A stretch of DNA of 64,000 bases. Source: Corynebacterium sp. ES2730-CONJ. GTDB lineage: Bacteria > Actinomycetota > Actinomycetes > Mycobacteriales > Mycobacteriaceae. Location of the stretch: contig NZ_JANUXZ010000002.1 in the NCBI RefSeq assembly GCF_024834055.1, positions 248,001 through 312,000 on the forward strand, read 5' to 3'. Below the pieces are notes generated by a model, which was not told the origin of the DNA, ran no database searches, and saw only the letters and a program-made list of their open reading frames with translations. The translations under genes were made by a program, and so were the position numbers. Shown piece by piece: positions 8,533 through 17,193 of this stretch (position 1 is its first letter; each line of letters starts with the position of its first letter).

Positions 8533-9279
8533 TTAGCCCTCCTGCTTCTGCTCAGCGCGCTGACGACGCTGGCCACCGCGACGCGGACGTGCGTTGCGGT
8601 CACCGCGGCCACGGCGCTCTGCTGGTGCGTTGATTTCACTCTCGCGACGGCCGCCGACAACGTCACCCTTGTAGATCCACACCTTGACGCCAATGCGTCC
8701 GAAGGTGGTGTGAGCCTCGTAGGTGCCGTAATCGATTTCGGCGCGGAGGGTATGTAGTGGAACGCGACCTTCGTGGTAGCGCTCGGTCCTAGACATTTCG
8801 GCACCGCCGAGACGACCAGAACATACAACCTTGATGCCCTTGACGTGAGGCTGACGCATAGCGCCTTGGATTGCCTTACGCATAGCACGGCGGAATGCCA
8901 CACGGTTGGTGAGCTGTTCGGCTACCGACTGTGCAACCAGCTGTGCATTGGCGTCAACGTTCTTGACCTCGAGGATATTGAGGGCAACCTGCTTACGGGT
9001 GAGCTTCTCGAGCTCGCCGCGCAGACGGTCAGCCTCGGAACCACGGCGACCGATCACAATACCCGGGCGGGCGGTGTGGATGTCGATGCGGACGCGGTCG
9101 CGGGTGCGCTCGATAACAATATCGGCGATACCAGCGCGGTCGAGGGTTTTGGTGAGGAACTCGCGGATCTTGATATCTTCTGCGAGGTACTCTGCGTAAT
9201 TCTTATCGGCGTACCAGTGGGACTTCCAGTCGGAAGTGATACCCAATCGGAGACCGTGTGGATGGATCTTCTGTCCCAC
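8533..9279 (-). CDS. rpsC: 30S ribosomal protein S3
   Basis: A 248-residue S3 beginning [14 protein letters not shown], with the KH-type RNA-binding segment containing [11 protein letters not shown] and the conserved [12 protein letters not shown]. The C-terminal ~35 residues are an Arg/Gly-rich basic tail, usual in actinobacteria. S3 forms part of the mRNA entry channel. It is separated from rplV by 2 bases. Confidence 0.97.
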   Translation of the reverse strand: MGQKIHPHGLRLGITSDWKSHWYADKNYAEYLAEDIKIREFLTKTLDRAGIADIVIERTRDRVRIDIHTARPGIVIGRRGSEADRLRGELEKLTRKQVALNILEVKNVDANAQLVAQSVAEQLTNRVAFRRAMRKAIQGAMRQPHVKGIKVVCSGRLGGAEMSRTERYHEGRVPLHTLRAEIDYGTYEAHTTFGRIGVKVWIYKGDVVGGRRESEINAPAERRGRGDRNARPRRGGQRRQRAEQKQEG

Positions 9280-9281
9280 GT

Positions 9282-9638
9282 TTATGCACCTGCCTTTTGG
9301 CTCTCGACAACCACGGTGATGTGGCTGGTGCGCTTGCGGATCGCGAAAGCACGACCCTGGGCGCGAGGCTGGAAACGACGCATGGTGGGGCCCTCGTCAG
9401 CATAGGCTTCAGAGATGACCAAGGTGCGTGGATCCAAGCCGAAGTTATTCTCAGCGTTGGCCGCTGCGGAATGAATCACTTTAGCTAGTGGCTCAGAAGC
9501 GTGCTGGGGAGCGTACTTCAAGATAGCCAGAGCTTCTTCGACTGACTTGCCGCGTACGAGATCGATAACACGACGAGCCTTCATAGGGGTTACGCGGACG
9601 AAGCGGGCGGTCGCGCGTGCGGAATTGATTTCGCTCAT
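9282..9638 (-). CDS. rplV: 50S ribosomal protein L22
   Basis: A 118-residue L22 ([20 protein letters not shown] near the N-terminus; [15 protein letters not shown] in the extended loop that lines the exit tunnel). The loop shows no duplication or deletion of the kind linked to macrolide resistance. It lies 3 bases from rpsS. Confidence 0.97.
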   Translation of the reverse strand: MSEINSARATARFVRVTPMKARRVIDLVRGKSVEEALAILKYAPQHASEPLAKVIHSAAANAENNFGLDPRTLVISEAYADEGPTMRRFQPRAQGRAFAIRKRTSHITVVVESQKAGA

Positions 9639-9641
9639 CGC

Positions 9642-9923
9642 TTATCGACGTCCCTTCTTCTTATCGTCTTTAATATGACCCTTGAAGGTCTTGGTTGGTG
9701 CGAATTCACCCAGTTTGTGGCCGACCATAGAGTCGTCTACGAATACTGGAACATGCTTACGACCGTCGTGAACGGCGAAGGTGTGTCCAATGAAATCTGG
9801 GAGAATGGTGGAACGGCGGGACCAGGTCTTGATGACCTGCTTCGTACCCTTTTCGTTTTGAGCGTCTACCTTCGCGAGGAGGTGCTCATCGACGAACGGG
9901 CCTTTCTTTAGGCTACGTGGCAT
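9642..9923 (-). CDS. rpsS: 30S ribosomal protein S19
   Basis: A 93-residue S19 ([52 protein letters not shown]). It pairs with S13 in the head of the small subunit. It follows rplB with a 16-base gap that carries a good aggagg-type RBS. Confidence 0.97.
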   Translation of the reverse strand: MPRSLKKGPFVDEHLLAKVDAQNEKGTKQVIKTWSRRSTILPDFIGHTFAVHDGRKHVPVFVDDSMVGHKLGEFAPTKTFKGHIKDDKKKGRR

Positions 9924-9939
9924 CTTTCCTTACCTCCTC

Positions 9940-10782
9940 TTAGCGCTTCTTGCTCTTATTAGACCGGCGACGCTGCACGATCATATTGTTGCTGTACCGG
10001 TTCGGGTTGCGGGTACGGCCTTCCTTCTTGCCCCATGGGGACACTGGGTGACGACCACCAGAAGTCTTACCTTCACCACCACCGTGTGGGTGGTCGACCG
10101 GGTTCATAACGACACCACGGACGGTTGGGCGAACGCCCTTCCAACGCATACGGCCAGCCTTGCCCCAGCGCACGTTGATTTGATCAGCATTGCCAACCTC
10201 ACCAACGGTAGCGCGGCAACGGATGTCGACGCGGCGGATTTCGGAAGACGGCATACGCAGTACAGCGTATTTACCAGCCTTACCGAGCAACTGGATGGAT
10301 GCACCAGCAGAACGGGCGAGCTTGGCGCCGGCGCCAGGCTTGAGTTCTACGCAGTGGATAACGGTACCAGCTGGGATATTACGCAGTGGGAGGTTGTTAC
10401 CAACCTTGATATCAGCATTGGCGCCAGCTTCGAGCATCTGCCCCTGCTTGAGGCCCTTAGGAGCCACGATATAGCGCTTCTCGCCGTCTACGTAGTGCAG
10501 CAGGGCGATATTAGCGGTACGGTTCGGGTCGTACTCGATATGAGCGACCTTAGCGGGGATACCATCTTTGTCATTGCGACGGAAGTCGATGAGACGGTAC
10601 TGGCGCTTATGTCCACCACCCTTGTGGCGAACAGTGATGTGGCCGTGTACATTACGGCCACCCTTCTTGGGAAGTGGGCGAACCAGGGACTTTTCCGGGG
10701 TCGAGCGAGTGATCTCCTCGAACATGGAAACGGAGCTCTGGCGGCGACCCGGGGTTGTCGGCTTGTATTTACGAATAGCCAT
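9940..10782 (-). CDS. rplB: 50S ribosomal protein L2
   Basis: A 280-residue L2 with the conserved [20 protein letters not shown] region and the HPHGGGEGK motif next to the peptidyl-transferase centre. Full length for the family; the basic C-terminal tail ends in KSKKR. Lies between rplW (23-base gap) and rpsS. Confidence 0.97.
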   Translation of the reverse strand: MAIRKYKPTTPGRRQSSVSMFEEITRSTPEKSLVRPLPKKGGRNVHGHITVRHKGGGHKRQYRLIDFRRNDKDGIPAKVAHIEYDPNRTANIALLHYVDGEKRYIVAPKGLKQGQMLEAGANADIKVGNNLPLRNIPAGTVIHCVELKPGAGAKLARSAGASIQLLGKAGKYAVLRMPSSEIRRVDIRCRATVGEVGNADQINVRWGKAGRMRWKGVRPTVRGVVMNPVDHPHGGGEGKTSGGRHPVSPWGKKEGRTRNPNRYSNNMIVQRRRSNKSKKR

Positions 10783-10805
10783 AGTTTTTCCTTACCTCGA
10801 CTCTC

Positions 10806-11108
10806 TTAAGCGCTCTGGCCGAAGATGTCGATTGTGTCGCTGCCCTCACGGAGCGTCACGTAGGCGCGCTTGGTGGCTTTGCGGGAACCAAAACCGGAGC
10901 GAGTGCGCTTGCGCTTGCCCTCTCGATTAATGGTATTCACGGAAGCTACCTGAACGCCGAAGATCTGCTCGACGGCAATCTTGATTTCGGTCTTATTAGC
11001 GGTCTTAGCGACGTAGAAAACATAAGTGTTTTCTTCCATCAGACCATAAGACTTCTCGGATACAACCGGTGCGAGGATAATATCGCGGGGATTTGCGATC
11101 TTAGCCAT
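10806..11108 (-). CDS. rplW: 50S ribosomal protein L23
   Basis: A 100-residue L23 ([45 protein letters not shown]). It sits at the exit tunnel and docks trigger factor and SRP. Its ATG overlaps the rplD stop by one base. Confidence 0.97.
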   Translation of the reverse strand: MAKIANPRDIILAPVVSEKSYGLMEENTYVFYVAKTANKTEIKIAVEQIFGVQVASVNTINREGKRKRTRSGFGSRKATKRAYVTLREGSDTIDIFGQSA

Positions 11109-11761
11109 TAGTTCTCCTCCTTAACCGCACCCTGGGTGCGGGTGATGAAGGTATTGAGAGCCTCGACGGAGAATACTAGATCATCAGACTTGAGCACATC
11201 ATAGGTGTTCAGCTGATCAGCGAATAGCACCTGGACATGCTCTAAGTTGCGAGCACTCTTTTGGGCAGTAATATCCTCACGGCCGACGACGAACAATACG
11301 TTGCGACGATCGGTGAGACGCTCGAAGAACGTCTTTGCGGACTTGGTCGAAGGGGTTTGACCAGGAACGAGCTCTTCCACCACGTGGATGCGTGCGTTAC
11401 GTGCACGATCCGACAGGGCGCCGAAGAGAGCGGCCTTGATCATTTTCTTCGGGGTGCGCTGCGCATAATCGCGTGGCTTAGGGCCGTGCGAAATGCCACC
11501 ACCGGCGAAGTGAGGTGCGCGGATCGAGCCCTGACGAGCACGACCGGTTCCCTTTTGACGGAAAGGCTTACGCCCACCGCCACGGACTTCACCGCGAGTT
11601 TTGGTGGAGTGGGTACCCTGGCGCTTAGCAGCGAGCTGAGCGTTGACTACCTGGTGCAGCAGCGCGATTGAGACTTCACGATCGAAGATCTCTGCTGGCA
11701 ACTCAACGGTGCCATTGGTGGCACCTTGAGCGGTGTGGACGTCCAATGTTAAATGGCTCAT
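11108..11761 (-). CDS. rplD: 50S ribosomal protein L4
   Basis: A 217-residue L4 with the extended-loop motif [19 protein letters not shown] that reaches the tunnel wall. In E. coli L4 also represses the S10 operon through its leader; whether this protein does so on the long leader upstream is unknown. The start overlaps the rplC stop (ATGA, 4 bases). Confidence 0.97.
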   Translation of the reverse strand: MSHLTLDVHTAQGATNGTVELPAEIFDREVSIALLHQVVNAQLAAKRQGTHSTKTRGEVRGGGRKPFRQKGTGRARQGSIRAPHFAGGGISHGPKPRDYAQRTPKKMIKAALFGALSDRARNARIHVVEELVPGQTPSTKSAKTFFERLTDRRNVLFVVGREDITAQKSARNLEHVQVLFADQLNTYDVLKSDDLVFSVEALNTFITRTQGAVKEEN

Positions 11762-12414
11762 GCGTGTGCACCGCCCTTCACTGCGGTCTTAACGGTCACG
11801 ATGCCTCCACGGTTGCCCGGGATTGCACCCTTGATCAGGATGAGGTTAGCATCGGCGTCAATCTTCTGAACCTTGAGGTTCTGGGTTGTGACGCGGTCGG
11901 AACCCATGCGGCCAGCCATGCGCTTGCCCTTGAAGATGCGGCCTGGGGTAGCGCAAGCACCAATACCACCGACACGGCGGTGAGCTGCTTGGTTACCGTG
12001 GGATGCACCCTGTCCGGCAAAGCCGTGGCGTTTCATGCCGCCGGCGAAGCCTTTGCCCTTGGAGGTACCGGTGACGTCGACGAAGGTGGTGCCTTCGAAG
12101 ATATCAGCGGTGACTTCCTGGCCGACTTCGTAACCAGATACATCATCCATGCGAATTTCGGCTACGTGACGGCGCGGGGTAACTCCGGCCTTGTTGAAGT
12201 GGCCGGTGCCTGGCTTGTTTACTTTGCGTGGGTCGATATCGCCAAAGGCGATCTGGATGGCGCTATAGCCATCGATTTCGGGGGTACGAATCTGGGTTAC
12301 AACGCATGGCCCAGCTTCAACGACGGTCACCGGTACTACGCGGTTCTCTTCGTCGAAGATCTGGGTCATACCGAGCTTGCGGCCCAGAATGCCCTTGATC
12401 TCAGTTTCACTCAT
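11758..12414 (-). CDS. rplC: 50S ribosomal protein L3
   Basis: A 218-residue L3 ([24 protein letters not shown] start; central [13 protein letters not shown] and GRVF-like loop reaching the peptidyl-transferase centre). Lies 33 bases after rpsJ and overlaps rplD by 4 bases. Confidence 0.97.
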   Translation of the reverse strand: MSETEIKGILGRKLGMTQIFDEENRVVPVTVVEAGPCVVTQIRTPEIDGYSAIQIAFGDIDPRKVNKPGTGHFNKAGVTPRRHVAEIRMDDVSGYEVGQEVTADIFEGTTFVDVTGTSKGKGFAGGMKRHGFAGQGASHGNQAAHRRVGGIGACATPGRIFKGKRMAGRMGSDRVTTQNLKVQKIDADANLILIKGAIPGNRGGIVTVKTAVKGGAHA

Positions 12415-12447
12415 TATTTATTCTCCGGATGCCAAGAAAGTCGTCGA

Positions 12448-12753
12448 TTACACAATATTCACATCGACGCTGGCCGGAAGATCGATGCGCATGAGCGCGT
12501 CGACCGTCTTCGGCGTCGGGTCGAGGATGTCGATGAGGCGCTTGTGAGTGCGCATCTCGAAGTGCTCGCGAGAGTCCTTGTACTTATGGGGAGAACGGAT
12601 AACGGCATATACGTTCTTTTCGGTTGGCAATGGCACTGGGCCTACCACTCGTGCACCCGTACGGGTGACGGTCTCGACAATTTTGCGTGCAGACGCGTCA
12701 ATTGCTTCGTGGTCGTAGGCTTTTAGCCGAATGCGGATCTTTTGTCCCGCCAC
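12448..12753 (-). CDS. rpsJ: 30S ribosomal protein S10 (NusE)
   Basis: A 101-residue S10, also the NusE transcription factor, nearly identical in outline to mycobacterial S10 ([56 protein letters not shown]). The GTG at 12753 is chosen because the homologues begin MAGQKIR and a gaggaagaggaa RBS lies just upstream. A longer frame reaching 12810 adds residues unlike any S10. First gene of the S10 operon, preceded by an unusually long leader. Confidence 0.96.
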   Translation of the reverse strand: MAGQKIRIRLKAYDHEAIDASARKIVETVTRTGARVVGPVPLPTEKNVYAVIRSPHKYKDSREHFEMRTHKRLIDILDPTPKTVDALMRIDLPASVDVNIV

Positions 12754-13418
12754 GCTTTCCTCTTCCTCGCTTGTCCCACTTCCACAATGGATTGGTGGGA
12801 ATCGCTTCATCTTATTCTCTATAACGTTGTCCAGGAGTTCTTGGGATACCTGGGCGCAACGCCAGTTTCTTACTTGATTGTCTATTCCAGACTTGCTAGG
12901 AAAATGTCGAACATGTCGATGTGGCTACAAAGCTCACAAACTTTGGCCTTTTCACTAGCCCTCGGGGTACAAGACCCAAGAAGTCAAGCCGGAAGGGATC
13001 GGGCGCTAGGTTTTCACCTAGGTGATCACTTACGTACTGCCGCTGTTTATTTGCCATGCATCCACGTCACTTATCCTGGCCTTCAAATAGAACTCGCGTG
13101 AGCTCATTCTCCTTGAAGAAACCTCCTAGATGCTTCAGTAATAACAAGGCCGCTAACCCTCGTAAGGAGGATCCGTACCTCTTAAATACTAAAGTCACCT
13201 TAAGTGAAGGTGTCATGTTTGCTTTGCCAGCCTCACTGAAACCGCTTGAGGGCGATACCAGTGCACCTGTCAAAGCAACCTGATCATTAAAACATGTATG
13301 AAGGAAAGTTGCAAGCTAGATTGCCAATTTGTTTCAGCACTTGGCACACCACCTTTATCACTTCATATCCCCCTTGAATGCCGATCGGCTCCCTAACGTA
13401 GCTGCGGCGGCGGAGATT

Positions 13419-13448
13419 CTATATAACACCGGATGACAGGTCGCGCAA
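13419..13448 (-). promoter_or_regulatory. Candidate promoter of the S10 operon
   Basis: On the minus strand a ttgcgc -35-like hexamer is followed after about 17 bases by tatatagaat, which offers good -10 matches. It is the best sigma-A-like site in the interval. The -35 element coincides with the last copy of a triple direct repeat. Prediction by eye only. Confidence 0.45.
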
Positions 13449-13478
13449 TCTACCGCGCAATCTACCGCGCAACCTACG
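13443..13478 (+). repeat. Three tandem 12-bp direct repeats next to the S10 promoter
   Basis: Units gcgcaatctacc, gcgcaatctacc and gcgcaacctacg follow without gaps; the first two are identical and the third differs at two positions. The copy nearest the promoter overlaps its -35 element, and the other two lie immediately upstream on the minus strand. This is the spacing expected for a repeated protein-binding site, but no known regulator motif is recognised. Confidence 0.75.
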
Positions 13479-13508
13479 AGGTGGAAAATTGTACGAATGG
13501 CACAGAAG

Positions 13509-13545
13509 CCCCCCTCGTGGGTCTATATGCTCGCCACGAGGGGGG
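13509..13545 (-). terminator. GC-rich stem-loop after the DUF5996 gene (possible terminator)
   Basis: A perfect 12-bp stem (cccccctcgtgg paired with ccacgagggggg) with a 13-base loop lies 36 bases beyond the stop of the DUF5996 gene. There is no clear T-run on either side, so it is not a textbook terminator. Confidence 0.4.
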
Positions 13546-13581
13546 ATTCGGCTACTCTCGTTTTGCTCCTAGGGTGGACCT

Positions 13582-14547
13582 TTAAGAGTGTAGATCACGC
13601 GGGGTGCGGCCATTCTTATAGGCTTCAAGCCTAGAGTCGTCGCATTCTAGTTGGGTACGCGGCCATTTCAAGAGAGTGGCTCCGGCCTCGTAGGTGCTCT
13701 GTAAGAAGGCAAGGACTGCAGCGCGAGGATCGGCCGACTGGCGAACTACCCCATAGGGAAGCAGGAATTGCTGGAATTCCTCACTATAATAAGCGCCTTC
13801 GGGGGCGATAGCTGCGCGCTCGAATCCTTCGGGCACGGGGTAGGCGTAGGCATAGAATGCTCCCTCATCTCCCCCACCCGGCCAGAAGCCGCAGCTGGAT
13901 AGTTCGTGCGAATAACCTTCAACCATGACCCAGTCGCCACAGTTGGGCGCGCCGCCCGGGTGGCGGGGGGCGAGTTCTCCACTAAAGCGCGTGCATGCAA
14001 GATCAAAGGAACCAAAGAAGAAGTGAACGGGACTGACCTTGCCAATATAGTCGGCACGGAATTCACCGATGAGATTATTCGCCTGCACAAGTTGGTGGAA
14101 AAATGCCTCGATTGCGCTCTTATCGTAGGCAGCGTCGGTCTCATTTGTGCGGAAGTCAGGTGCGGGGTCTACTTCGGTTGGGATAGGTCGAATATCGAAT
14201 GGGACCTCGATCGCCTCCATTGCCTCTGCCACGAGACGGTAGAACGCGGCCACGCTCATGGATTGCAAGGCAAAATGTGCCCGCTTTCCATTTGAGCGAC
14301 GGAAGTGGATCTCATGGGCGAGAAAGTCGAACTCAATATCAAAGGATCCGTCTTCAAAGGGGATCGCGGATGTACTTAGACCCGCTGGGGTGACATAGAG
14401 CGCCACTTGCCACCAGTGATTGACGAGGGGTGCGTAGGCCATGCGGATCTTACCGATGATTTGTGTCCACATATGAACAGTCGTGCGGGTTTCCTCCCAA
14501 TCGGCAACTTTGAGCGCAGGCCAGCCGGAGTGGAGAGAGTGGTTCAT
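13582..14547 (-). CDS. DUF5996 family protein
   Basis: A 321-residue soluble protein with no signal peptide or membrane segment. The pattern WPALKV-W-TR-T-H-W-QI-GKIR near the start, H-WWQV-LYVT-G-TT/ST-IP and the acidic FDFLAHEI segment, followed by HFFFGSFDLACTRFSGE and a C-terminal GAYYSEEF-FLLPY, are those of DUF5996 proteins. The function is unknown, although the conserved Trp/His/Asp residues are suggestive of an enzyme or small-molecule binder. It is a single gene between the S10 leader and the peptide importer. No strong RBS is visible before the ATG. Confidence 0.75.
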   Translation of the reverse strand: MNHSLHSGWPALKVADWEETRTTVHMWTQIIGKIRMAYAPLVNHWWQVALYVTPAGLSTSAIPFEDGSFDIEFDFLAHEIHFRRSNGKRAHFALQSMSVAAFYRLVAEAMEAIEVPFDIRPIPTEVDPAPDFRTNETDAAYDKSAIEAFFHQLVQANNLIGEFRADYIGKVSPVHFFFGSFDLACTRFSGELAPRHPGGAPNCGDWVMVEGYSHELSSCGFWPGGGDEGAFYAYAYPVPEGFERAAIAPEGAYYSEEFQQFLLPYGVVRQSADPRAAVLAFLQSTYEAGATLLKWPRTQLECDDSRLEAYKNGRTPRDLHS

Positions 14548-15182
14548 GATTTAAGCTACTTTCGCGTACGTGATGGATAGGAAAGTTGATAAGTCAACTA
14601 CTTATAGTTTAAGCCACCCCACACCTCGGCGCCAGCCGCTGCACCGGGGCTTTTAGCACTATGCTCTCGATCACATACACACATCGCCAAAGGATGATGA
14701 GAAGTCACTAAGGAGTACCTCCTATGAGATCCAATGAATAAAATTGGATCATCATCACCCGCAGCTCCGCCCTAGACCTCACTACCTAGCCCCGGAAGGA
14801 TGCTCATCAACCCGATACCACAAAACAACTGGGAGAAGACTTGATTTATCCAGTTCAAGACTAAGAAAACCGGTATTTTTGGCCCCTAAACCTAGCTTCA
14901 ATAGGGAGAAAATCCAGCAGCAATAATCCTCACATCACCGCTGTGGGGGTAGTGGACGGATCGAATATTATCGAAATTTTTTTAGCTTCTGCGAGCTGTA
15001 ATTATTAAAAGTCCGCGTAGAGCCGTAAATTATAAGCACAACAATTGCAATAATTCCGCAGGCTCCGTATTCACAATGCCGGAGTAGATGTGGGATACTG
15101 TCGTTTTACGCACCAACGCCGGTTTTAAGCCTCCTGGAGAACTTTAAAGCCCTGTGACTTTCGCACGTGATGGAGAAAACCA
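14548..15182. other. Non-coding interval upstream of the peptide importer
   Basis: About 635 bases without a convincing gene. It presumably contains the divergent promoters of the DUF5996 gene and the importer operon. Visible items are a gttga-taag-tcaac inverted repeat near 14585-14600 and a strong Shine-Dalgarno (aaggag) followed by a five-codon frame (MRSNE) at 14724-14741. An inverted repeat gatccaat/attggatc (14728-14750) overlaps that frame. The last 200 bases are A+T-richer than the flanks. Confidence 0.5.
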
Positions 15183-16166
15183 TTGTTCAAATATCTACTG
15201 AGGAAAGCAGCTAGCTGGACGCTCATCGTCTTTCTGGCAACAAATATTACTTTCTTCCTAGCGTCGGCCTTCCTCGACCCTCGCTCGAATTATATTGGGC
15301 GGAGGCCACCGTTAACCCCCGAGCAGATTGACACACTCCTTGTGCCCTATAATCTCAGCCCCACCATCCCCTTGTGGCAGCGGTGGTGGAATTGGTTAAG
15401 CGATATCCTGCTCCACTGGAACTGGGGCTATTCTCCAACTGGATCCCTCGTTAATGATGAAATTAGTTTCCGCATCTGGGTATCCGCTCAACTGATGCTC
15501 GTCGCTACCCTCATAACCATCGTCCTTGGAGTGTCGGTGGGCGTGTACACAGCGTCTAGGCAATACCAGCGAGGTGACCGAATCTGGCAGGCTATCTCAA
15601 TCGTGGCCATGAATGTCCACGTCGTCGTCGCATCGATTATCGTTGTAGCCGCAGCGATTAAGATCAACGACCTAGTAGGAGCTCGTATCCTCTATGTCAC
15701 CGGGGCCTCGAACCCCAGCGTGGAGGGATTCTTTCCCAAGCTCGTCGATTATGCCCAGCACCTCATTCTGCCAACAATCGCTCTCGTAATTATTGGCTAT
15801 GCTGGCTACCACTTCATGCAGCGCTCCCTGCTACTCGACAATATTAACGCCGACTATGTACGCACAGCCCGAGCTAAAGGGCTGACAAAGGGACAGGCTA
15901 TTCGCCGGCACGCATTGCGCACCTCCATCATCCCGGTCGCCACCTCGGTCGCCTTCGCTGTTCCCGGCATCTTTACGGGCGCGGTACTGACTGAAAAAAT
16001 CTTCGCATGGAACGGCATGGGCGTGTATTTTGTGGAAACCATATCGAAAAATGATGTCCACGGTGCCGTGGCCGTTGCCGCCTTCGGGGCTGCACTCACC
16101 GGCGTCTCCGCAATTTTGGCCGATCTAGTCGTCGTTGCCCTCGATCCTCGAGTACGAGTGAGTTAA
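15183..16166 (+). CDS. Peptide/nickel-type ABC transporter permease (OppB/DppB-like)
   Basis: A 327-residue inner-membrane permease with about six hydrophobic segments. Its cytoplasmic EAA loop is recognisable as VRTARAKGLTKGQAIRRHALR near residues 224-245. TTG at 15183 is taken as the start because a ggagaa RBS lies 5-10 bases upstream and the protein then begins FKYLLRKAA, as in the family. It pairs with the next gene to form the membrane channel. The substrate cannot be read from sequence; oligopeptides, dipeptides or nickel chelates are all possible. Confidence 0.88.
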   Translation: MFKYLLRKAASWTLIVFLATNITFFLASAFLDPRSNYIGRRPPLTPEQIDTLLVPYNLSPTIPLWQRWWNWLSDILLHWNWGYSPTGSLVNDEISFRIWVSAQLMLVATLITIVLGVSVGVYTASRQYQRGDRIWQAISIVAMNVHVVVASIIVVAAAIKINDLVGARILYVTGASNPSVEGFFPKLVDYAQHLILPTIALVIIGYAGYHFMQRSLLLDNINADYVRTARAKGLTKGQAIRRHALRTSIIPVATSVAFAVPGIFTGAVLTEKIFAWNGMGVYFVETISKNDVHGAVAVAAFGAALTGVSAILADLVVVALDPRVRVS

Positions 16167-16170
16167 TACC

Positions 16171-17193
16171 ATGAACGATAATAATCAACGCCCCACAGGC
16201 GATATCGACGAGGCCACCTCAACGGTGATGCCGCCAGCAAACCTCCACGTCGGTGCAACTGTGCCCCATGGCTCAGAGATTCGTTCCGATGAGAACGAAT
16301 CCCAACCTACCCCTCCCGAGACACCGGAACTCGTCCGCGGCACCTCCCGTCTCACACTCTACGCACGCCGCTTCATGCGCAATAAGGGTGCGGTCATCGG
16401 CTCGGTCATTTTTGGGCTCCTCGCTCTCTTCGCAGCCTTTGGTGGCCTGCTCACCCCGTGGTCGTTTACAGAACCTGATTTCCTTAACCTGTCAAGCGCT
16501 CCATCGTCCGAGCACTGGTTTGGCACCACCGACGGTGGCCAAGACCTTTTTGCACAGGCCGCCCATGGTCTGGGACGCTCTCTCATTATCGGCGTGAGTG
16601 TTGCACTGTCGACCACCATAATCTCCGCCATCGTTGGTGCCGGAGCGGCCCTTCTCGGCGGCTGGGTAGAAAAGATCATTCTAGCGATTATTCACTTCCT
16701 CCTCGCGGTTCCCAGCTTCCTCATTTTGGCGCTGCTGGTTTCTGACTCCGGCGGCGACTGGAAAGTGCTCATCTTCGTAATGATTCTCCTCGGCTGGATG
16801 TACTCGGCTCGCGTGATTTGGTCACTATCCATCTCCGTGCGTGAAAACGACTTTGTTCGGGCTGCTCGCTATATGGGCGTATCCAAGTCACGAATTATCG
16901 TCCGCCATATGCTCCCCAATATCAGCTCGCTGTTAGTGATCCAATTTGTTCTCGGCACGGTATCGACAGTTATGGGCGAGACTGGGTTGTCCTTCCTCGG
17001 CTTAGGTGTCAAACTCCCCGATGTGTCTTTGGGAACCTTATTATCAGGCGGCACCGCCACTGTTCTCACTGCTCCGTGGCAGTTTTATATCCCAGCCACG
17101 ATCTTGACCCTACTGACGGTCTCGTTAGCGCTTATTGCTGACGGATTGCGCGATGCCATCGATCCCAACTCAAAGTCCGGAGGAAACGCATGA
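16171..17193 (+). CDS. Peptide/nickel-type ABC transporter permease (OppC/DppC-like)
   Basis: The second permease, 340 residues. An unusually long hydrophilic N-terminal stretch of about 65 residues precedes the OppC_N-like segment YARRFMRNKGAVIGSVIFG. The EAA loop reads FVRAARYMGVSKSRIIVRHMLPN, and the GETGLSFLGLG motif typical of OppC follows. It lies 4 bases after the first permease and overlaps the ATPase gene by 4 bases (ATGA). Confidence 0.88.
   Translation: MNDNNQRPTGDIDEATSTVMPPANLHVGATVPHGSEIRSDENESQPTPPETPELVRGTSRLTLYARRFMRNKGAVIGSVIFGLLALFAAFGGLLTPWSFTEPDFLNLSSAPSSEHWFGTTDGGQDLFAQAAHGLGRSLIIGVSVALSTTIISAIVGAGAALLGGWVEKIILAIIHFLLAVPSFLILALLVSDSGGDWKVLIFVMILLGWMYSARVIWSLSISVRENDFVRAARYMGVSKSRIIVRHMLPNISSLLVIQFVLGTVSTVMGETGLSFLGLGVKLPDVSLGTLLSGGTATVLTAPWQFYIPATILTLLTVSLALIADGLRDAIDPNSKSGGNA

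Larger units (their letters stand above)
12754..13581. other. Non-coding interval: S10 operon leader and promoter region
   Basis: About 830 bases separate rpsJ from the DUF5996 gene. I find no convincing gene. From the predicted promoter near 13419-13448 to the rpsJ GTG the leader would be about 660 nt. It contains several short hairpins, for example ctaggt/acctag near 13010-13025 and cacctta...ggtg near 13197-13213. The far end holds three 12-base direct repeats and a GC-rich stem, listed separately. Confidence 0.6.

Noticed and set aside
12754..12810. Longer N-terminus for S10
   Set aside because: The extra 19 residues have no counterpart in S10 proteins, and a purine-rich RBS sits right before the GTG at 12753.
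13443..13478. CRISPR array
   Set aside because: Three 12-base units with no spacers between them, and no cas genes in the window.
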